Below, piece by piece: positions 41,819-50,235 of a DNA stretch of 64,000 nt. Every line of letters starts with the position of its first letter. Within the stretch, counting starts at the first letter, position 1. The notes under the pieces were generated by a model. That model saw nothing but the letters and a program-made list of their open reading frames with translations. It was not told where the DNA came from and made no database searches. Made by a program: the position numbers and the translations under genes. The DNA is from Candidatus Cybelea palsarum (GTDB taxonomy: Bacteria; Vulcanimicrobiota; Vulcanimicrobiia; Vulcanimicrobiales; Vulcanimicrobiaceae), in assembly GCA_003166915.1 (NCBI GenBank), contig PMUK01000204.1, forward strand, positions 18,556-82,555, in the 5' to 3' direction.

Positions 41819-42967
41819 ATGATCGTTCGCGCGGGGATTCTTTACGACGGGACGCTGGAGCCGCCAAAGCGCAACGTCGATCTGATCGTAAACGACGGAC
41901 GCATCGAGGAGTTTCGTGCGGCAAGCGGCGAGTGCGATCTCGAGGGCGCGTGCGTTACGCCGGGGCTGGTCAACGCGCACGCGCATCTCGAAGCAAGCGG
42001 CGAGCCCGACATGATGGGCATGATCTCGACGACGACGCGCAATCAGCGACTGCTGCGTGCCGTGGAGAACGCTCGTAAGTCGGTCAAGGCCGGGGTCACG
42101 ACCATTCGCGACGTCGGCAGCTCCAATGCGATTGCGCAAGACATTCGCGATGCGATCGAAGAGGGACGCATTCCCGGGCCGCGTATGCGTGCTGCCGGCG
42201 CCGTGCTCTGCATGACGGGTGGGCACGGCTGGCCGATCGGGCGCGCCGTAGATTCGCCTTGGGATGCGCGCAAGGCCGTGCGCGAACAGATGTGGGCCGG
42301 CGCGGATTGCATCAAGCTGATCGCGACCGGCGGCGTACTTACCAAGGGCGCCGTACCCGGCAACGCGCAGCTTACGCCCGACGAGCTGAGCTCCGCCATC
42401 GAAGAGGCTCATCGTCATGGCCTGCGCGTCGCGGCGCACGCAATCGGCACGCAGGGCATTAAGAATGCATTGCGCGCCGGGGTCGATTCGATCGAGCACG
42501 GAACCCTGCTCGATGACGAAGCGATCGAGCTTTTCAAGCAGCGCAACGTGTACCTCGTCCCGACGCTGAGCGCGCCGACCTGCATCCTGGCGCATCTCGA
42601 AGACGGCCGGCAGCCGGAGTACGTTCAGAAGAAGGCACGCAGCTTGGGCGGCGTGATGGCGCAGAATCTTCGCAAGGCGTACGAAAGCGGCGTGCGGTTT
42701 GCAGGCGGCTCGGATGCCGGCACGCCGTACAACTATCACGAGGACTACGCGCAAGAAGTCGAGTTGATGTGCTCGTTGCTCGGCATGACGCCGCAACAAG
42801 CCTTGCACGCGGCGACGAGCGTCGCCGCGGAGCTAGTCGGTTTGCATAATGGTCTCCTCGCCGCTGGCGAGCCGGCCGATCTGTTGCTCTTGCGCGCCGA
42901 TGCCGGCCAAGACGTGCGCGCGCTGCGCGAGCCGCAGCTCGTCCTCAAAGGCGGGTTGATCCAATGA
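41819..42967 (+). CDS. Amidohydrolase-superfamily enzyme (imidazolonepropionase/prolidase-like)
   Basis: This encodes 382 residues. Metal ligands are visible in order: VNAHAHLE (HxH), KLIATGG (Lys, possibly carboxylated), VAAHAIGTQG (His), SIEHGTLLDD (His) and FAGGSDAGTPYNYHED (Asp). The N- and C-terminal strands make the usual composite beta-sandwich. Relatives hydrolyse peptide-like or cyclic amide bonds. The substrate is unknown. It overlaps the secreted phosphoesterase start by 4 bases. Confidence 0.88.
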   Translation: MIVRAGILYDGTLEPPKRNVDLIVNDGRIEEFRAASGECDLEGACVTPGLVNAHAHLEASGEPDMMGMISTTTRNQRLLRAVENARKSVKAGVTTIRDVGSSNAIAQDIRDAIEEGRIPGPRMRAAGAVLCMTGGHGWPIGRAVDSPWDARKAVREQMWAGADCIKLIATGGVLTKGAVPGNAQLTPDELSSAIEEAHRHGLRVAAHAIGTQGIKNALRAGVDSIEHGTLLDDEAIELFKQRNVYLVPTLSAPTCILAHLEDGRQPEYVQKKARSLGGVMAQNLRKAYESGVRFAGGSDAGTPYNYHEDYAQEVELMCSLLGMTPQQALHAATSVAAELVGLHNGLLAAGEPADLLLLRADAGQDVRALREPQLVLKGGLIQ

Positions 42968-44361
42968 TGAAGAAATTGATCGCCGTGGTCGCGCTGCTCG
43001 GCTTGAGCGGTGTCACGAGTGCATCGACTTCGAATCCGACGCTGCTCGGGCAGGCCATACCGGGAAGTCCCATCCGCCATGTGATCGTGATGGTGCAAGA
43101 GAATCGAACGTTCGACAATCTCTTTGCGTCCTCGATTCTGGCGCACGGCGGTCCGTATCCCGGCGCCGATACGTCGCAGACGGCGATGGTTGACGGCGAG
43201 CGAGTCTCTTTGAAGCCCGTGCCCCTGGAGAACCCGTCCGATCCGAGTCACAGCCATCTCTCGCTCTTGGGCGAGTGGGATCGGGGCAGAATGGACGGTT
43301 TCGCGAATGACCGCATCTCGACGATACCCGGCTTTCCCAAGCCGGGACCCGGCTTTGCATACGGGTACGTGCCGGACGCCGAGATGACGATCTATCACTT
43401 GCTGGCGGCGCACTACACGCTTGCCGATGAGAACTTTGCGCCACGTTTGGTGCCGACGCTTCCCAGTCACTACACGATGGCGACGGCGCAGAGCCGAATC
43501 GCCGGCAACCCGAACAGCGAGATTTGGGGCTGCGACGCTCCGCCGAGCACGACCGTACCGATTTTCGGTAGAGGGGAATCGATAGTCACGCCGGGCGTCT
43601 TTCCGTGTTTTGACGAGCCGACGATCGGCGATTTGCTCGACGCGGCGCACGTCACGTGGAAGTACTATACCGGCCGGTACGACGATACCGTCAATCAAAC
43701 CGTCAATGTCTACGAGGCCTTCCGCAAGATTCGCTACGGTCCGGACTGGCAGCGCAACGTCATTACGCCTTCGGGCACAATCTTGAGCGACATTGCGGAC
43801 TGCCGGCTGCCGCAGGTTTCGTTCGTAATGCCGAACGCACTGGACAGCGATCATGCCGCGACGTTAAGCGGCGCAGGCCCCGGATGGGTTGGCTCCATTT
43901 ACCTCGCCGTCGTGCAGAGCATGCATGCCGCGGCCCAGTGTAACTATTACAAGGATACGGCAATGATCGTCACCTGGGACGACTCGGGAGGCTGGTACGA
44001 CCACGTCGCGCCGCCGCCCGGACCGGACGGCACAACCTGGGGCTTTCGCATTCCGATCATCGTAATGTCGGCCTGGGCTCGCTCTAACTACGATCCGGCC
44101 AATCCGAATGCAACGCCGTACGTGTCGCATAAACTCCGCGAGTCGACGGCCATCACGAAGTTCATCGAAGTGAACTGGGGCCTTGGGAACATGGGACAGC
44201 GAGACGTTACCGACGACGATCTCGGCGATATGTTCGACTATACGCGCGCGTCGCCGGTACCTGCGTACTCCGTGCTCTCGATGAAACGCCTGATCCGCAA
44301 AACGCGCTTCAACCTTGCCGCCGCGGATCGCGACAATCGCATCGTCGACAACGACCAGTAG
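42964..44361 (+). CDS. Secreted phosphoesterase (phospholipase C / acid phosphatase family)
   Basis: This encodes 465 residues with a signal peptide (KLIAVVALLGLSGVTSA). HVIVMVQENRTFDNLF is the family start, with the metal-binding Glu-Asn and the Thr in place of the usual Ser. Later motifs are APRLVPTLPSHYTMATAQS and ETAMIVTWDDSGGWYDHVAP-like residues around 43969-44010, containing Asp and His ligands. It should hydrolyse phosphodiesters or monoesters outside the cytoplasm. The C terminus is short, with no extra domain. Confidence 0.87.
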   Translation: MMKKLIAVVALLGLSGVTSASTSNPTLLGQAIPGSPIRHVIVMVQENRTFDNLFASSILAHGGPYPGADTSQTAMVDGERVSLKPVPLENPSDPSHSHLSLLGEWDRGRMDGFANDRISTIPGFPKPGPGFAYGYVPDAEMTIYHLLAAHYTLADENFAPRLVPTLPSHYTMATAQSRIAGNPNSEIWGCDAPPSTTVPIFGRGESIVTPGVFPCFDEPTIGDLLDAAHVTWKYYTGRYDDTVNQTVNVYEAFRKIRYGPDWQRNVITPSGTILSDIADCRLPQVSFVMPNALDSDHAATLSGAGPGWVGSIYLAVVQSMHAAAQCNYYKDTAMIVTWDDSGGWYDHVAPPPGPDGTTWGFRIPIIVMSAWARSNYDPANPNATPYVSHKLRESTAITKFIEVNWGLGNMGQRDVTDDDLGDMFDYTRASPVPAYSVLSMKRLIRKTRFNLAAADRDNRIVDNDQ

Positions 44362-44364
44362 CTG

Positions 44365-45507
44365 GTGGACTTGACGGGTCTGCGGCTTGCGGTGCTCGGC
44401 GCAATTTCGTGGCCGACGCCGCCGCCCGGCTACGGCCCGTGGGAGCAGATCGCGTTCAACGTGGCCGACGGCATGCGGCGGCGCGGCCTGGACGTTACGC
44501 TCTTTGCGACGGGCAACTCGCGCTTCGACGGCAAGCTCGCCTCGGTCGTCCCGGTTGGATTGAACGAGGACCCGGCGCTCAACGGTGAGATTTTCACTGC
44601 GCTGCACATCGCGGAGCTTTTTGCGCGCGCACGAGAGTTCGATCTGATTCACAATCACTTGGACTGGAAGCCCCTGACCTACGCGCTGGCTACGGATTCC
44701 CCGCCGCTGGTCACGACGATTCACGGCTTCTCGTCACCGCAGATTCTTGCGGCCTATTATGCCGGTGCGGCGCGCAGCTTCTACTGCTCGATCTCCAATG
44801 CAGATCGCGATCCGGGCCTCGAGTATCTCGCAACCACGTACAACGGCATCGATCCGGCGCAGTTTACATTCAGCAATAAACCAGGAGATTATCTCTGCTT
44901 TCTCGGCCGTTTTCATCCCGAGAAGGGGACGCATCTCGCGATCGAGATCGCCCGGCGCGCTGGCGTGCGTTTGAAGATGGCGGCGATCCCGCACGACGAG
45001 GCCTACTTTCGCGAACAGGTCGCACCCCACATCGACGGCGATCGCGTGCAGTTCCTCGGCGCGATCGAGCGCGAGGCACGCAACGAGCTGCTCTCGGAGG
45101 CGCTGGGGCTCATCCACATGACCACGCGGCCGGAGCGTTTCGGCATGACGCTGATCGAAGCGATGGCCTGCGGCACGCCGGTGCTAGGGGCGCGCATGGG
45201 TTCGCTTCCCGAGATCGTCGTGGACGGGGTGACCGGCTTCTTATGCGATACGGTCGACGATGCGGTCGAACGCGTGCCGCACCTAGCGGCGCTCGAGCGT
45301 CGCGCGTGCAGGACGCGCGTCGAACGGGAGTTCAGCGTCGAGCGAATGATCGATCGTTACCTTGCAGCGTATGGGCGCGCGCTCGAGTTGCGTTTGCCGC
45401 CGCCGCCGAGCGAGCACCTAAAAGAGATCCGCCGCCACGATTGGTGGGACCGGCCGATGGCGTACACGGAGATTCCGCCGAAGCCAAAGAACCTCGGCTT
45501 CATATGA
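44365..45507 (+). CDS. Glycosyltransferase family 4
   Basis: This encodes 380 residues and a GT-B fold. PPPGYGPWEQIAFNVADGMR is the acceptor-side start. FLGRFHPEKGTHLAIEIARR and RPERFGMTLIEAMACGTPVL hold the E-x7-E nucleotide-sugar site. GARMGSLPEIVVDGVTGFL is the usual ending of the catalytic domain. The start is GTG, 3 bases past the phosphoesterase stop, so the genes are probably co-transcribed. Donor and acceptor sugars are unknown. Confidence 0.9.
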   Translation: MDLTGLRLAVLGAISWPTPPPGYGPWEQIAFNVADGMRRRGLDVTLFATGNSRFDGKLASVVPVGLNEDPALNGEIFTALHIAELFARAREFDLIHNHLDWKPLTYALATDSPPLVTTIHGFSSPQILAAYYAGAARSFYCSISNADRDPGLEYLATTYNGIDPAQFTFSNKPGDYLCFLGRFHPEKGTHLAIEIARRAGVRLKMAAIPHDEAYFREQVAPHIDGDRVQFLGAIEREARNELLSEALGLIHMTTRPERFGMTLIEAMACGTPVLGARMGSLPEIVVDGVTGFLCDTVDDAVERVPHLAALERRACRTRVEREFSVERMIDRYLAAYGRALELRLPPPPSEHLKEIRRHDWWDRPMAYTEIPPKPKNLGFI

Positions 45508-45938
45508 AAACGCGCGAGGAACGCGACTACTCCGGGCGCTCGCTTTTGGAAAAACTCGGCGTGTTCGCCGAGGCGCACGTCGCGCTGGTTGGGCCGCACG
45601 ACGACCCTTTCGTTACGGGGCTAAATGCGTCGCTGGCAAAGTCGGCGTCGCAAGCACTGAGGACTCGCTACGATCTGATCTTCGTGCGCGTTGACGCCCT
45701 GCGCGATCTTGCCCGCATCAAGCGTGCCGCGGCGCACCTGAAGGCGGACGGTGCGCTGTGGGTCTTTCACCCCAAGGGCGGCGGCTCATCGCCGACCGAT
45801 GCGCAAGTGCGTTCCGCTGGGATCGCGACGGGTCTCGTCGACAATAAAATCAGCGCCTATACCGATTCACACACCGCGACACGCTTCGTCATCCCGCTTG
45901 CCCGCCGCGTGTCATCGGGAGACGTATTGTCATTCTGA
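45504..45938 (+). CDS. DUF3052-like protein
   Basis: This encodes 144 residues from the ATG at 45504, overlapping the GT4 stop by 4 bases. The start YSGRSLLEKLGVFAEAHVAL and the strand-helix pair DLIFVRVDALRDLARIKRAA, followed by DGALWVFHPKGGGS, match the DUF3052 pattern. A Lys after HP and an early GRSLLEKLG loop are conserved in that family. No enzymatic role is established. No signal peptide. Confidence 0.75.
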   Translation: MKTREERDYSGRSLLEKLGVFAEAHVALVGPHDDPFVTGLNASLAKSASQALRTRYDLIFVRVDALRDLARIKRAAAHLKADGALWVFHPKGGGSSPTDAQVRSAGIATGLVDNKISAYTDSHTATRFVIPLARRVSSGDVLSF

Positions 45939-45946
45939 CCGCGCAT

Positions 45947-46008
45947 TGTCATCATGAGTGCAGTCGAAGGACGGATAAGCGTGTCATCCTGGCCCAGTCG
46001 AAGGACGG
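45947..46008. repeat. Two diverged copies of the dispersed repeat (opposite orientation)
   Basis: TGTCATCATGAGTGCAGTCG plus AAGGACGG (45947-45974) and TGTCATCCTGGCCCAGTCG plus AAGGACGG (45982-46008) are direct repeats of each other. They are diverged reverse complements of the CCTTCGAC..CTCAGGATGAC core. They lie between the DUF3052-like stop and the convergent small gene. Confidence 0.7.
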
Positions 46009-46045
46009 CATGGCTACGTCACTACACCGCGGCGGAGGGGCAACC

Positions 46046-46282
46046 CTAAGCGCTCTCCCTCGTTGTCAGCTCCGTGAGCGTCTTAAAGTACCGCGAGTGG
46101 GTTTGTTTGAGCGTTGCCAGCGAGGGTGCTTCGAAGAAGGCGACCTCGACGTGATCCAGATCGGCGATAAGCTCTTCCTGGGTGACGCGCAAGGATTTCA
46201 TCGCTTTCGCGCGGCTACTCTCATCGTATTCCTTGATCGTCCGAAGCGCCAACTTCGTGTCATAAACAACCAGGAATATCAT
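46046..46282 (-). CDS. Small protein co-translated with RelA/SpoT-type synthetase
   Basis: This encodes 78 residues, alpha/beta with a charged middle (MIFLVVYDTKLALRTIKEYD; DLDHVEVAFFEAPSLATLKQ; THSRYFKTLTELTTR). The ATGA overlap with the synthetase stop implies coupled translation. I have an impression that similar small proteins follow single-domain synthetases in other bacteria, but I cannot name a family. It could be a regulator, partner or antitoxin; nothing in the sequence decides this. Confidence 0.65.
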   Translation of the reverse strand: MIFLVVYDTKLALRTIKEYDESSRAKAMKSLRVTQEELIADLDHVEVAFFEAPSLATLKQTHSRYFKTLTELTTRESA

Positions 46283-47028
46283 GGTAGCAAGGCTCGCAAT
46301 TCTGCCATCAAATCGAGAATTTCGTCATCTCGGTTGAAATACGCTTCTCGCATTTTGTGGAATCGTTCTACCACGGCTTTGCCGCCCTGAAAGGCGACTC
46401 GACGATAGGCGTAGTTAAACCCGGTAAACCCCTCCCAGTCTCCGTCGACTGACCGTTCCTCGTCAACAGTCGCTTGCTCGATCGGGCCGTCCGTTCCGCC
46501 TATCAGGATATCTGAATCCTGTGGGATCCGTCGTGAGCTGTAGAGTATAACGTCGGGGCCGATGAACTCGTCGAGCCTCATGGCGAAGTTTCCCGATTCA
46601 GGTGGATTCTTTAGTCGTACCTGCCAATTCGCCTCAAAGGCTTCCTGTGCGACCATCGATGCGGAAACCTCTAATAACGGCCGCCGAACGGCTTCAGGTC
46701 CGCCGCCGTACTTTACCTCAAGCCCAAGTCGATCTGCGACTTTTTCAACGACGGTCGCCCATTCGTCTTGATAACGTGTTCGTATTTGGATTTCGAATCG
46801 TTGAACGCCGGACCGGACGATCACGTGCACCGCACGATAACCGTGTTGAGGCGTCTGCCTACGATCAACAACTTGGGCTTTCGGGAACAGGCGCTGCAGG
46901 GTCTCTAGCCACTCGATTTGATCGATTACGTCCGGTACGACGAGCCGGCAGCCCACGAGATCTTGGATTTGAACAAGCTTGGTTGACTGTCGCCGAAGTT
47001 TGGCCACGACCGAGCGAATTGTTTTCAC
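46279..47028 (-). CDS. RelA/SpoT-domain (p)ppGpp synthetase, intact C-terminal part
   Basis: The open frame of 249 residues begins at GTG 47028 and covers most of a synthetase domain. The nucleotide helix is MKTIRSVVAKLRR (Lys, Ser, Lys). It continues with VQIQDLVGCRLVVPDVIDQI, QHGYRAVHVIVR, FEIQIRTRYQDEWATVVEKV and a long C-terminal extension (DSDILIGGTDGPIEQATVDE). It should transfer pyrophosphate from ATP to GTP or a related acceptor. No hydrolase, TGS or ACT domain is present. The usual N terminus lies upstream in two other frames. Confidence 0.75.
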   Translation of the reverse strand: MKTIRSVVAKLRRQSTKLVQIQDLVGCRLVVPDVIDQIEWLETLQRLFPKAQVVDRRQTPQHGYRAVHVIVRSGVQRFEIQIRTRYQDEWATVVEKVADRLGLEVKYGGGPEAVRRPLLEVSASMVAQEAFEANWQVRLKNPPESGNFAMRLDEFIGPDVILYSSRRIPQDSDILIGGTDGPIEQATVDEERSVDGDWEGFTGFNYAYRRVAFQGGKAVVERFHKMREAYFNRDDEILDLMAELRALLP

Positions 47029-47226
47029 ATTGCGCCTAGCGATCTGCGCGGGGCGCCGGCAGCCTCGGCGTCGAGATCGCGAATGTTAGCAAACGTCGTC
47101 TCTGCGAATGGCTCTAGAGTCTCCAAAAAGCGCCGCAGTTGCTGGATCGGCTAATGTCAAAGGCCCTGTGCGTAGCCTGTCGCCCAGCTTTTCCAGTTGC
47201 GACCCCGACAGCGCGTCGTACGGCAT
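47029..47226 (-). pseudogene. Out-of-frame N terminus of the synthetase gene
   Basis: From the ATG at 47226 one frame reads MPYDALSGSQLEKLGDRLR, the normal start of this synthetase family. A second frame then continues QLRRFLETLEPFAETTF. A third frame (RPAQIARRNVKTIRSVV) joins the intact part. Two small indels within about 150 bases are needed to reconnect them. Either the gene is decaying or the assembly has errors here. Confidence 0.65.
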
Positions 47227-47251
47227 TGCAACGTTCAGCGAAGGTCTGCGC

Positions 47252-48175
47252 TTACGGCGACGAGACCGGTGCGGCGGCGGCGGCTTCCATTGCCTGATAG
47301 GCTTTGCTTGTGAGCGTATGGTCAACGGCGCCGGCGATAAAGCGCGATGCTGCGCGCACCTTCGCGATGTCGACGCCCGTCTCGATGCTCATCCGTTCGA
47401 GCATGTAGAGCACGTCCTCCGTGCCGACATTGCCGGTGGCGCCGGGCGCATAGGGACACCCGCCGAGGCCGCCCGACGACGAATCAAACTTCGAAATGCC
47501 GTTGAGCAGCGCTGCGTACACGTTCGCAAGTGCGGTGCCGCGCGTGTCGTGAAAGTGCATCGCGATGAGAGCGAGCGGAATCCGCGCTGCAAGTAATGGC
47601 ACGAGGTCGTCGACCTGGTTCGGTACGCCCACGCCGATCGTGTCGCCGATCGACAGCTCGTCGCAGCCCATGTCCATCAGCTTGGATGCGACGTCGACTA
47701 CCATCTGCGGCGTCACCTCGTCGCCGAAGGGCGATCCGAAAGCGGTCGAGATATAGCCGCGCACCCAGCAGCCGTCGCGCTTAGCGGTGCTCACGACGTC
47801 GCCAAAGGTTGCGAGCGATTCGTCGATCGTCATGTTGATGTTGCGCTTCGTGAAGCGTTCGGAAGCAGCCGTAAAAACCGCGACCGCGTCGGCGCCGGCC
47901 GCCCGGGCGCGCTCGTAGCCCTTGAGATTTGGAACGAGCACCGGATAGCGTACGCCTGGCGCCTTACGAATGCGCGCAAACACCTCGGTAGCGTCGGCGA
48001 GCTGCGGAATCGCTTTGGGGCTGACGAACGAGGTCGCTTCGATCCACTTCAAGCCCGTCTCCGAGAGCAGATCGATGAACCGCACCTTGTCGTCGGCCGC
48101 AATGAGCGCGTTCTCGTTCTGCAGCCCATCGCGGGCGCCCATCTCAAAAATTGTAACGTGTTTGGGTAAGGTCAT
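47252..48175 (-). CDS. Hydroxymethylglutaryl-CoA lyase
   Basis: This encodes 307 residues. It is an HMGL-type TIM barrel: FEMGARDGLQNENALI binds metal and substrate, ATSFVSPKAIPQLADA follows, FHDTRGTALANV carries the metal His, and GGLGGCPYAPGATGNV holds the catalytic Cys loop. It cleaves HMG-CoA to acetoacetate and acetyl-CoA, the last step of leucine breakdown. I use the ATG at 48175. The in-frame ATG at 48196 lies against the dispersed repeat with no room for a ribosome binding site. Confidence 0.92.
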   Translation of the reverse strand: MTLPKHVTIFEMGARDGLQNENALIAADDKVRFIDLLSETGLKWIEATSFVSPKAIPQLADATEVFARIRKAPGVRYPVLVPNLKGYERARAAGADAVAVFTAASERFTKRNINMTIDESLATFGDVVSTAKRDGCWVRGYISTAFGSPFGDEVTPQMVVDVASKLMDMGCDELSIGDTIGVGVPNQVDDLVPLLAARIPLALIAMHFHDTRGTALANVYAALLNGISKFDSSSGGLGGCPYAPGATGNVGTEDVLYMLERMSIETGVDIAKVRAASRFIAGAVDHTLTSKAYQAMEAAAAAPVSSP

Positions 48176-48191
48176 GCCGTCGTTATCTCTC

Positions 48192-48262
48192 GTCATCCTT
48201 CGACAAGCTCAGGATGACACCGAGAGCGTCGTCCTTCGATCCTTCAGGCTCAGGATGACAAG
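48192..48262. repeat. Two copies of the dispersed repeat between leucine-catabolic genes
   Basis: GTCATCCTTCGACAAGCTCA plus GGATGAC (48192-48218) is internally palindromic (GTCATCCT/AGGATGAC). A second, slightly diverged copy (GTCCTTCGATCCTTCAGGCT plus CAGGATGAC) follows at 48230-48258. They fill the gap between the carboxylase alpha stop and the lyase start. Confidence 0.85.
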
Positions 48263-48288
48263 CTCCGGTTAGCACGACACGCCGGGGG

Positions 48289-50235
48289 TCACGCGAGTTC
48301 CACCAATGTCGTGCCGCTGCTGACGATCTGCCCTTCTTTGACGAGGACGGATTTGACGCTCGCGGCGGCCGTGGCTTCTATGCGGTGCTCCATCTTCATC
48401 GCCTCGAGCACGATGAGAAGCGCATGCTCCTCGACCTCGTCGCCTTCGCGGACTGCGACCTTGACGATCTTTCCCGGCATGGGCGCAGCGACGAGTGCGC
48501 CGGCGACGCCCCCGTGGCTATGTTCGGCTGACTTCACAGATGGCGGCGAGGCAAACGAAAAGCACCACGTGCGACCGTCGAGATGGACGTCAAACGCGTC
48601 GCCGGCGTACGTTACTGCGCCCGAGATCGCCGTGCCGTCGAACCCGGCCTGCACGCGCTCGCCTCGCCGTTGAGCATGGAGTTCGACGGAATACGCACCC
48701 GATAAACGCCATGCCCCCAGAGCGCCAAGTGCATCTGCGACGATTTCGACGACGCTCTCGCCGTGTTGCAAGCGTAGCGGCACGCCGATCTCACCGATGC
48801 GCCAGGGCGCGCGACCGTCGACGAGCAGGGCCGCGGCACAGAGCAAGACCGCTTCGCGTGGCACTGCCACTGCCGAAAAGAACGATGCGTCGAAACGTTG
48901 ATCCAGAAAGCTCGTCGTCGTTTCGCCGGCGCGGAACGCATCGTCACGCGCGATCCAAAGCAGGAGCGGCAGGTTCGTGCGCACGCCGTCAACCCTGAAG
49001 TCGAGCAATGCTCGTTCAAGCCGCGCGATCGCGGCGCTGCGATCGCTGCCGGAGACTATCAGCTTAGCGAGCATCGGATCGTAGTAGTGGCTCACTTCGC
49101 TACCCGTTGTAACGCCAGAATCGACGCGAATCCCCGGCCCCTCCGGTGGCGACCAGCGCGCAATGAGGCCGGTCGACGGGAGCAAGTCGTTCGCAGGATC
49201 TTCAGCATAGAGACGGGCTTCGATCGCCCAGCCTCGCGCACGGATCTCGTCTTGCGCGAACGTAAGCGGTTCGCCCGAAGCAATGCGAAGCTGCCATTGC
49301 ACCAGGTCGATGCCGTAAACCAGCTCGGTCACCGGATGCTCGACCTGCAGACGCGCGTTCATTTCGAGAAAGTAAAACGCGCCGTCGGAATCCAGCATAA
49401 ACTCGGCGGTACCGGCATTGACGTAGCCGACCGATTCGGACGCGCGCACCGCCGCGGCGCCCATCTCCGCGCGCAGGTTCGGCGTCAACGCCACCGATGG
49501 CGCCTCTTCGATAATCTTCTGATGGCGCCGTTGAATCGAGCATTCGCGTTCCCCAAAGTGCAGCGTCGTGCCGTGCGAGTCGGCAAGGATTTGGAACTCG
49601 ATGTGACGCGGGTCGCGAAGGTAGCGCTCGAGCAAAATGGCATCGTCGCCAAAGGCTGCGAGCGCTTCGCGCTTTGCCGCCTCGAGCGCTTCGTCAAAGC
49701 GTTCGACCGAATCGACGACGCGCATGCCGCGGCCGCCGCCGCCCGCGCTCGCTTTAATCAGCAGCGGAAACCCGACTCGTTGCGCTTCCCGGCGCAACGT
49801 CGCGAGCGATTGGTCGTCGCCGTCATAGCCGGGAACGGTGGGCACGCCGGAAGCTCGCACGCGGCGTTTGGCTTCGATCTTGCTGCCCATGGCCGCCATC
49901 GCTTCGGGCGCCGGTCCGACGAAGATGAGTCCGGCATCGCGCACGGCGGCCGCAAACGGCGCGCGCTCGGAGAGAAATCCATATCCCGGGTGGACCGCGT
50001 CCGCCTTCATCGCGAGCGCCGCCGCGATGATTGCCTCGGCGTTGAGGTACGATTGCGCTGCCGCCGCCGGACCGACGCATCGCGCCTCGTCGACGAACTG
50101 CAAATGATAAGCGTTTGCGTCGGCTTCCGAGTAGATGCCGAGCGGCACGATCGCCATTTCGCGTGCCGCGCGCGCGATCCGCACCGCGATCTCGCCGCGA
50201 TTGGCGATCAGGAGTCGCGTGATTAGGGTGTTCAG
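48289..50235 (-). CDS. Methylcrotonyl-CoA carboxylase alpha subunit (biotin carboxylase + BCCP)
   Basis: This encodes about 648 residues. The biotin carboxylase domain starts LLIANRGEIAVRIARAA and includes GGGGRGMRVV, HIEFQILADSHGTTLHFGER and EMNARLQVEHPVTELV. A linker leads to the C-terminal carrier domain with the biotinylated Lys in LEAMKMEHRIEA. With the beta subunit at 53769 it carboxylates 3-methylcrotonyl-CoA in leucine catabolism; the context supports this over acetyl- or propionyl-CoA. No ATG, GTG or TTG lies near the domain start. The CTG at 50235, overlapping the upstream stop (CTGA) with GAGGA 9 bases before it, is the best start. Confidence 0.88.
   Translation of the reverse strand: MNTLITRLLIANRGEIAVRIARAAREMAIVPLGIYSEADANAYHLQFVDEARCVGPAAAAQSYLNAEAIIAAALAMKADAVHPGYGFLSERAPFAAAVRDAGLIFVGPAPEAMAAMGSKIEAKRRVRASGVPTVPGYDGDDQSLATLRREAQRVGFPLLIKASAGGGGRGMRVVDSVERFDEALEAAKREALAAFGDDAILLERYLRDPRHIEFQILADSHGTTLHFGERECSIQRRHQKIIEEAPSVALTPNLRAEMGAAAVRASESVGYVNAGTAEFMLDSDGAFYFLEMNARLQVEHPVTELVYGIDLVQWQLRIASGEPLTFAQDEIRARGWAIEARLYAEDPANDLLPSTGLIARWSPPEGPGIRVDSGVTTGSEVSHYYDPMLAKLIVSGSDRSAAIARLERALLDFRVDGVRTNLPLLLWIARDDAFRAGETTTSFLDQRFDASFFSAVAVPREAVLLCAAALLVDGRAPWRIGEIGVPLRLQHGESVVEIVADALGALGAWRLSGAYSVELHAQRRGERVQAGFDGTAISGAVTYAGDAFDVHLDGRTWCFSFASPPSVKSAEHSHGGVAGALVAAPMPGKIVKVAVREGDEVEEHALLIVLEAMKMEHRIEATAAASVKSVLVKEGQIVSSGTTLVELA

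Noticed and set aside
41654-42808. Minus-strand ORF of 384 codons
   Set aside because: Shadow of the amidohydrolase on the opposite strand; all conserved residues belong to the plus-strand protein.
48898-50226. Plus-strand ORF of 442 codons
   Set aside because: Antisense shadow of the biotin carboxylase gene; composition is Arg/His rich and no family is recognised.
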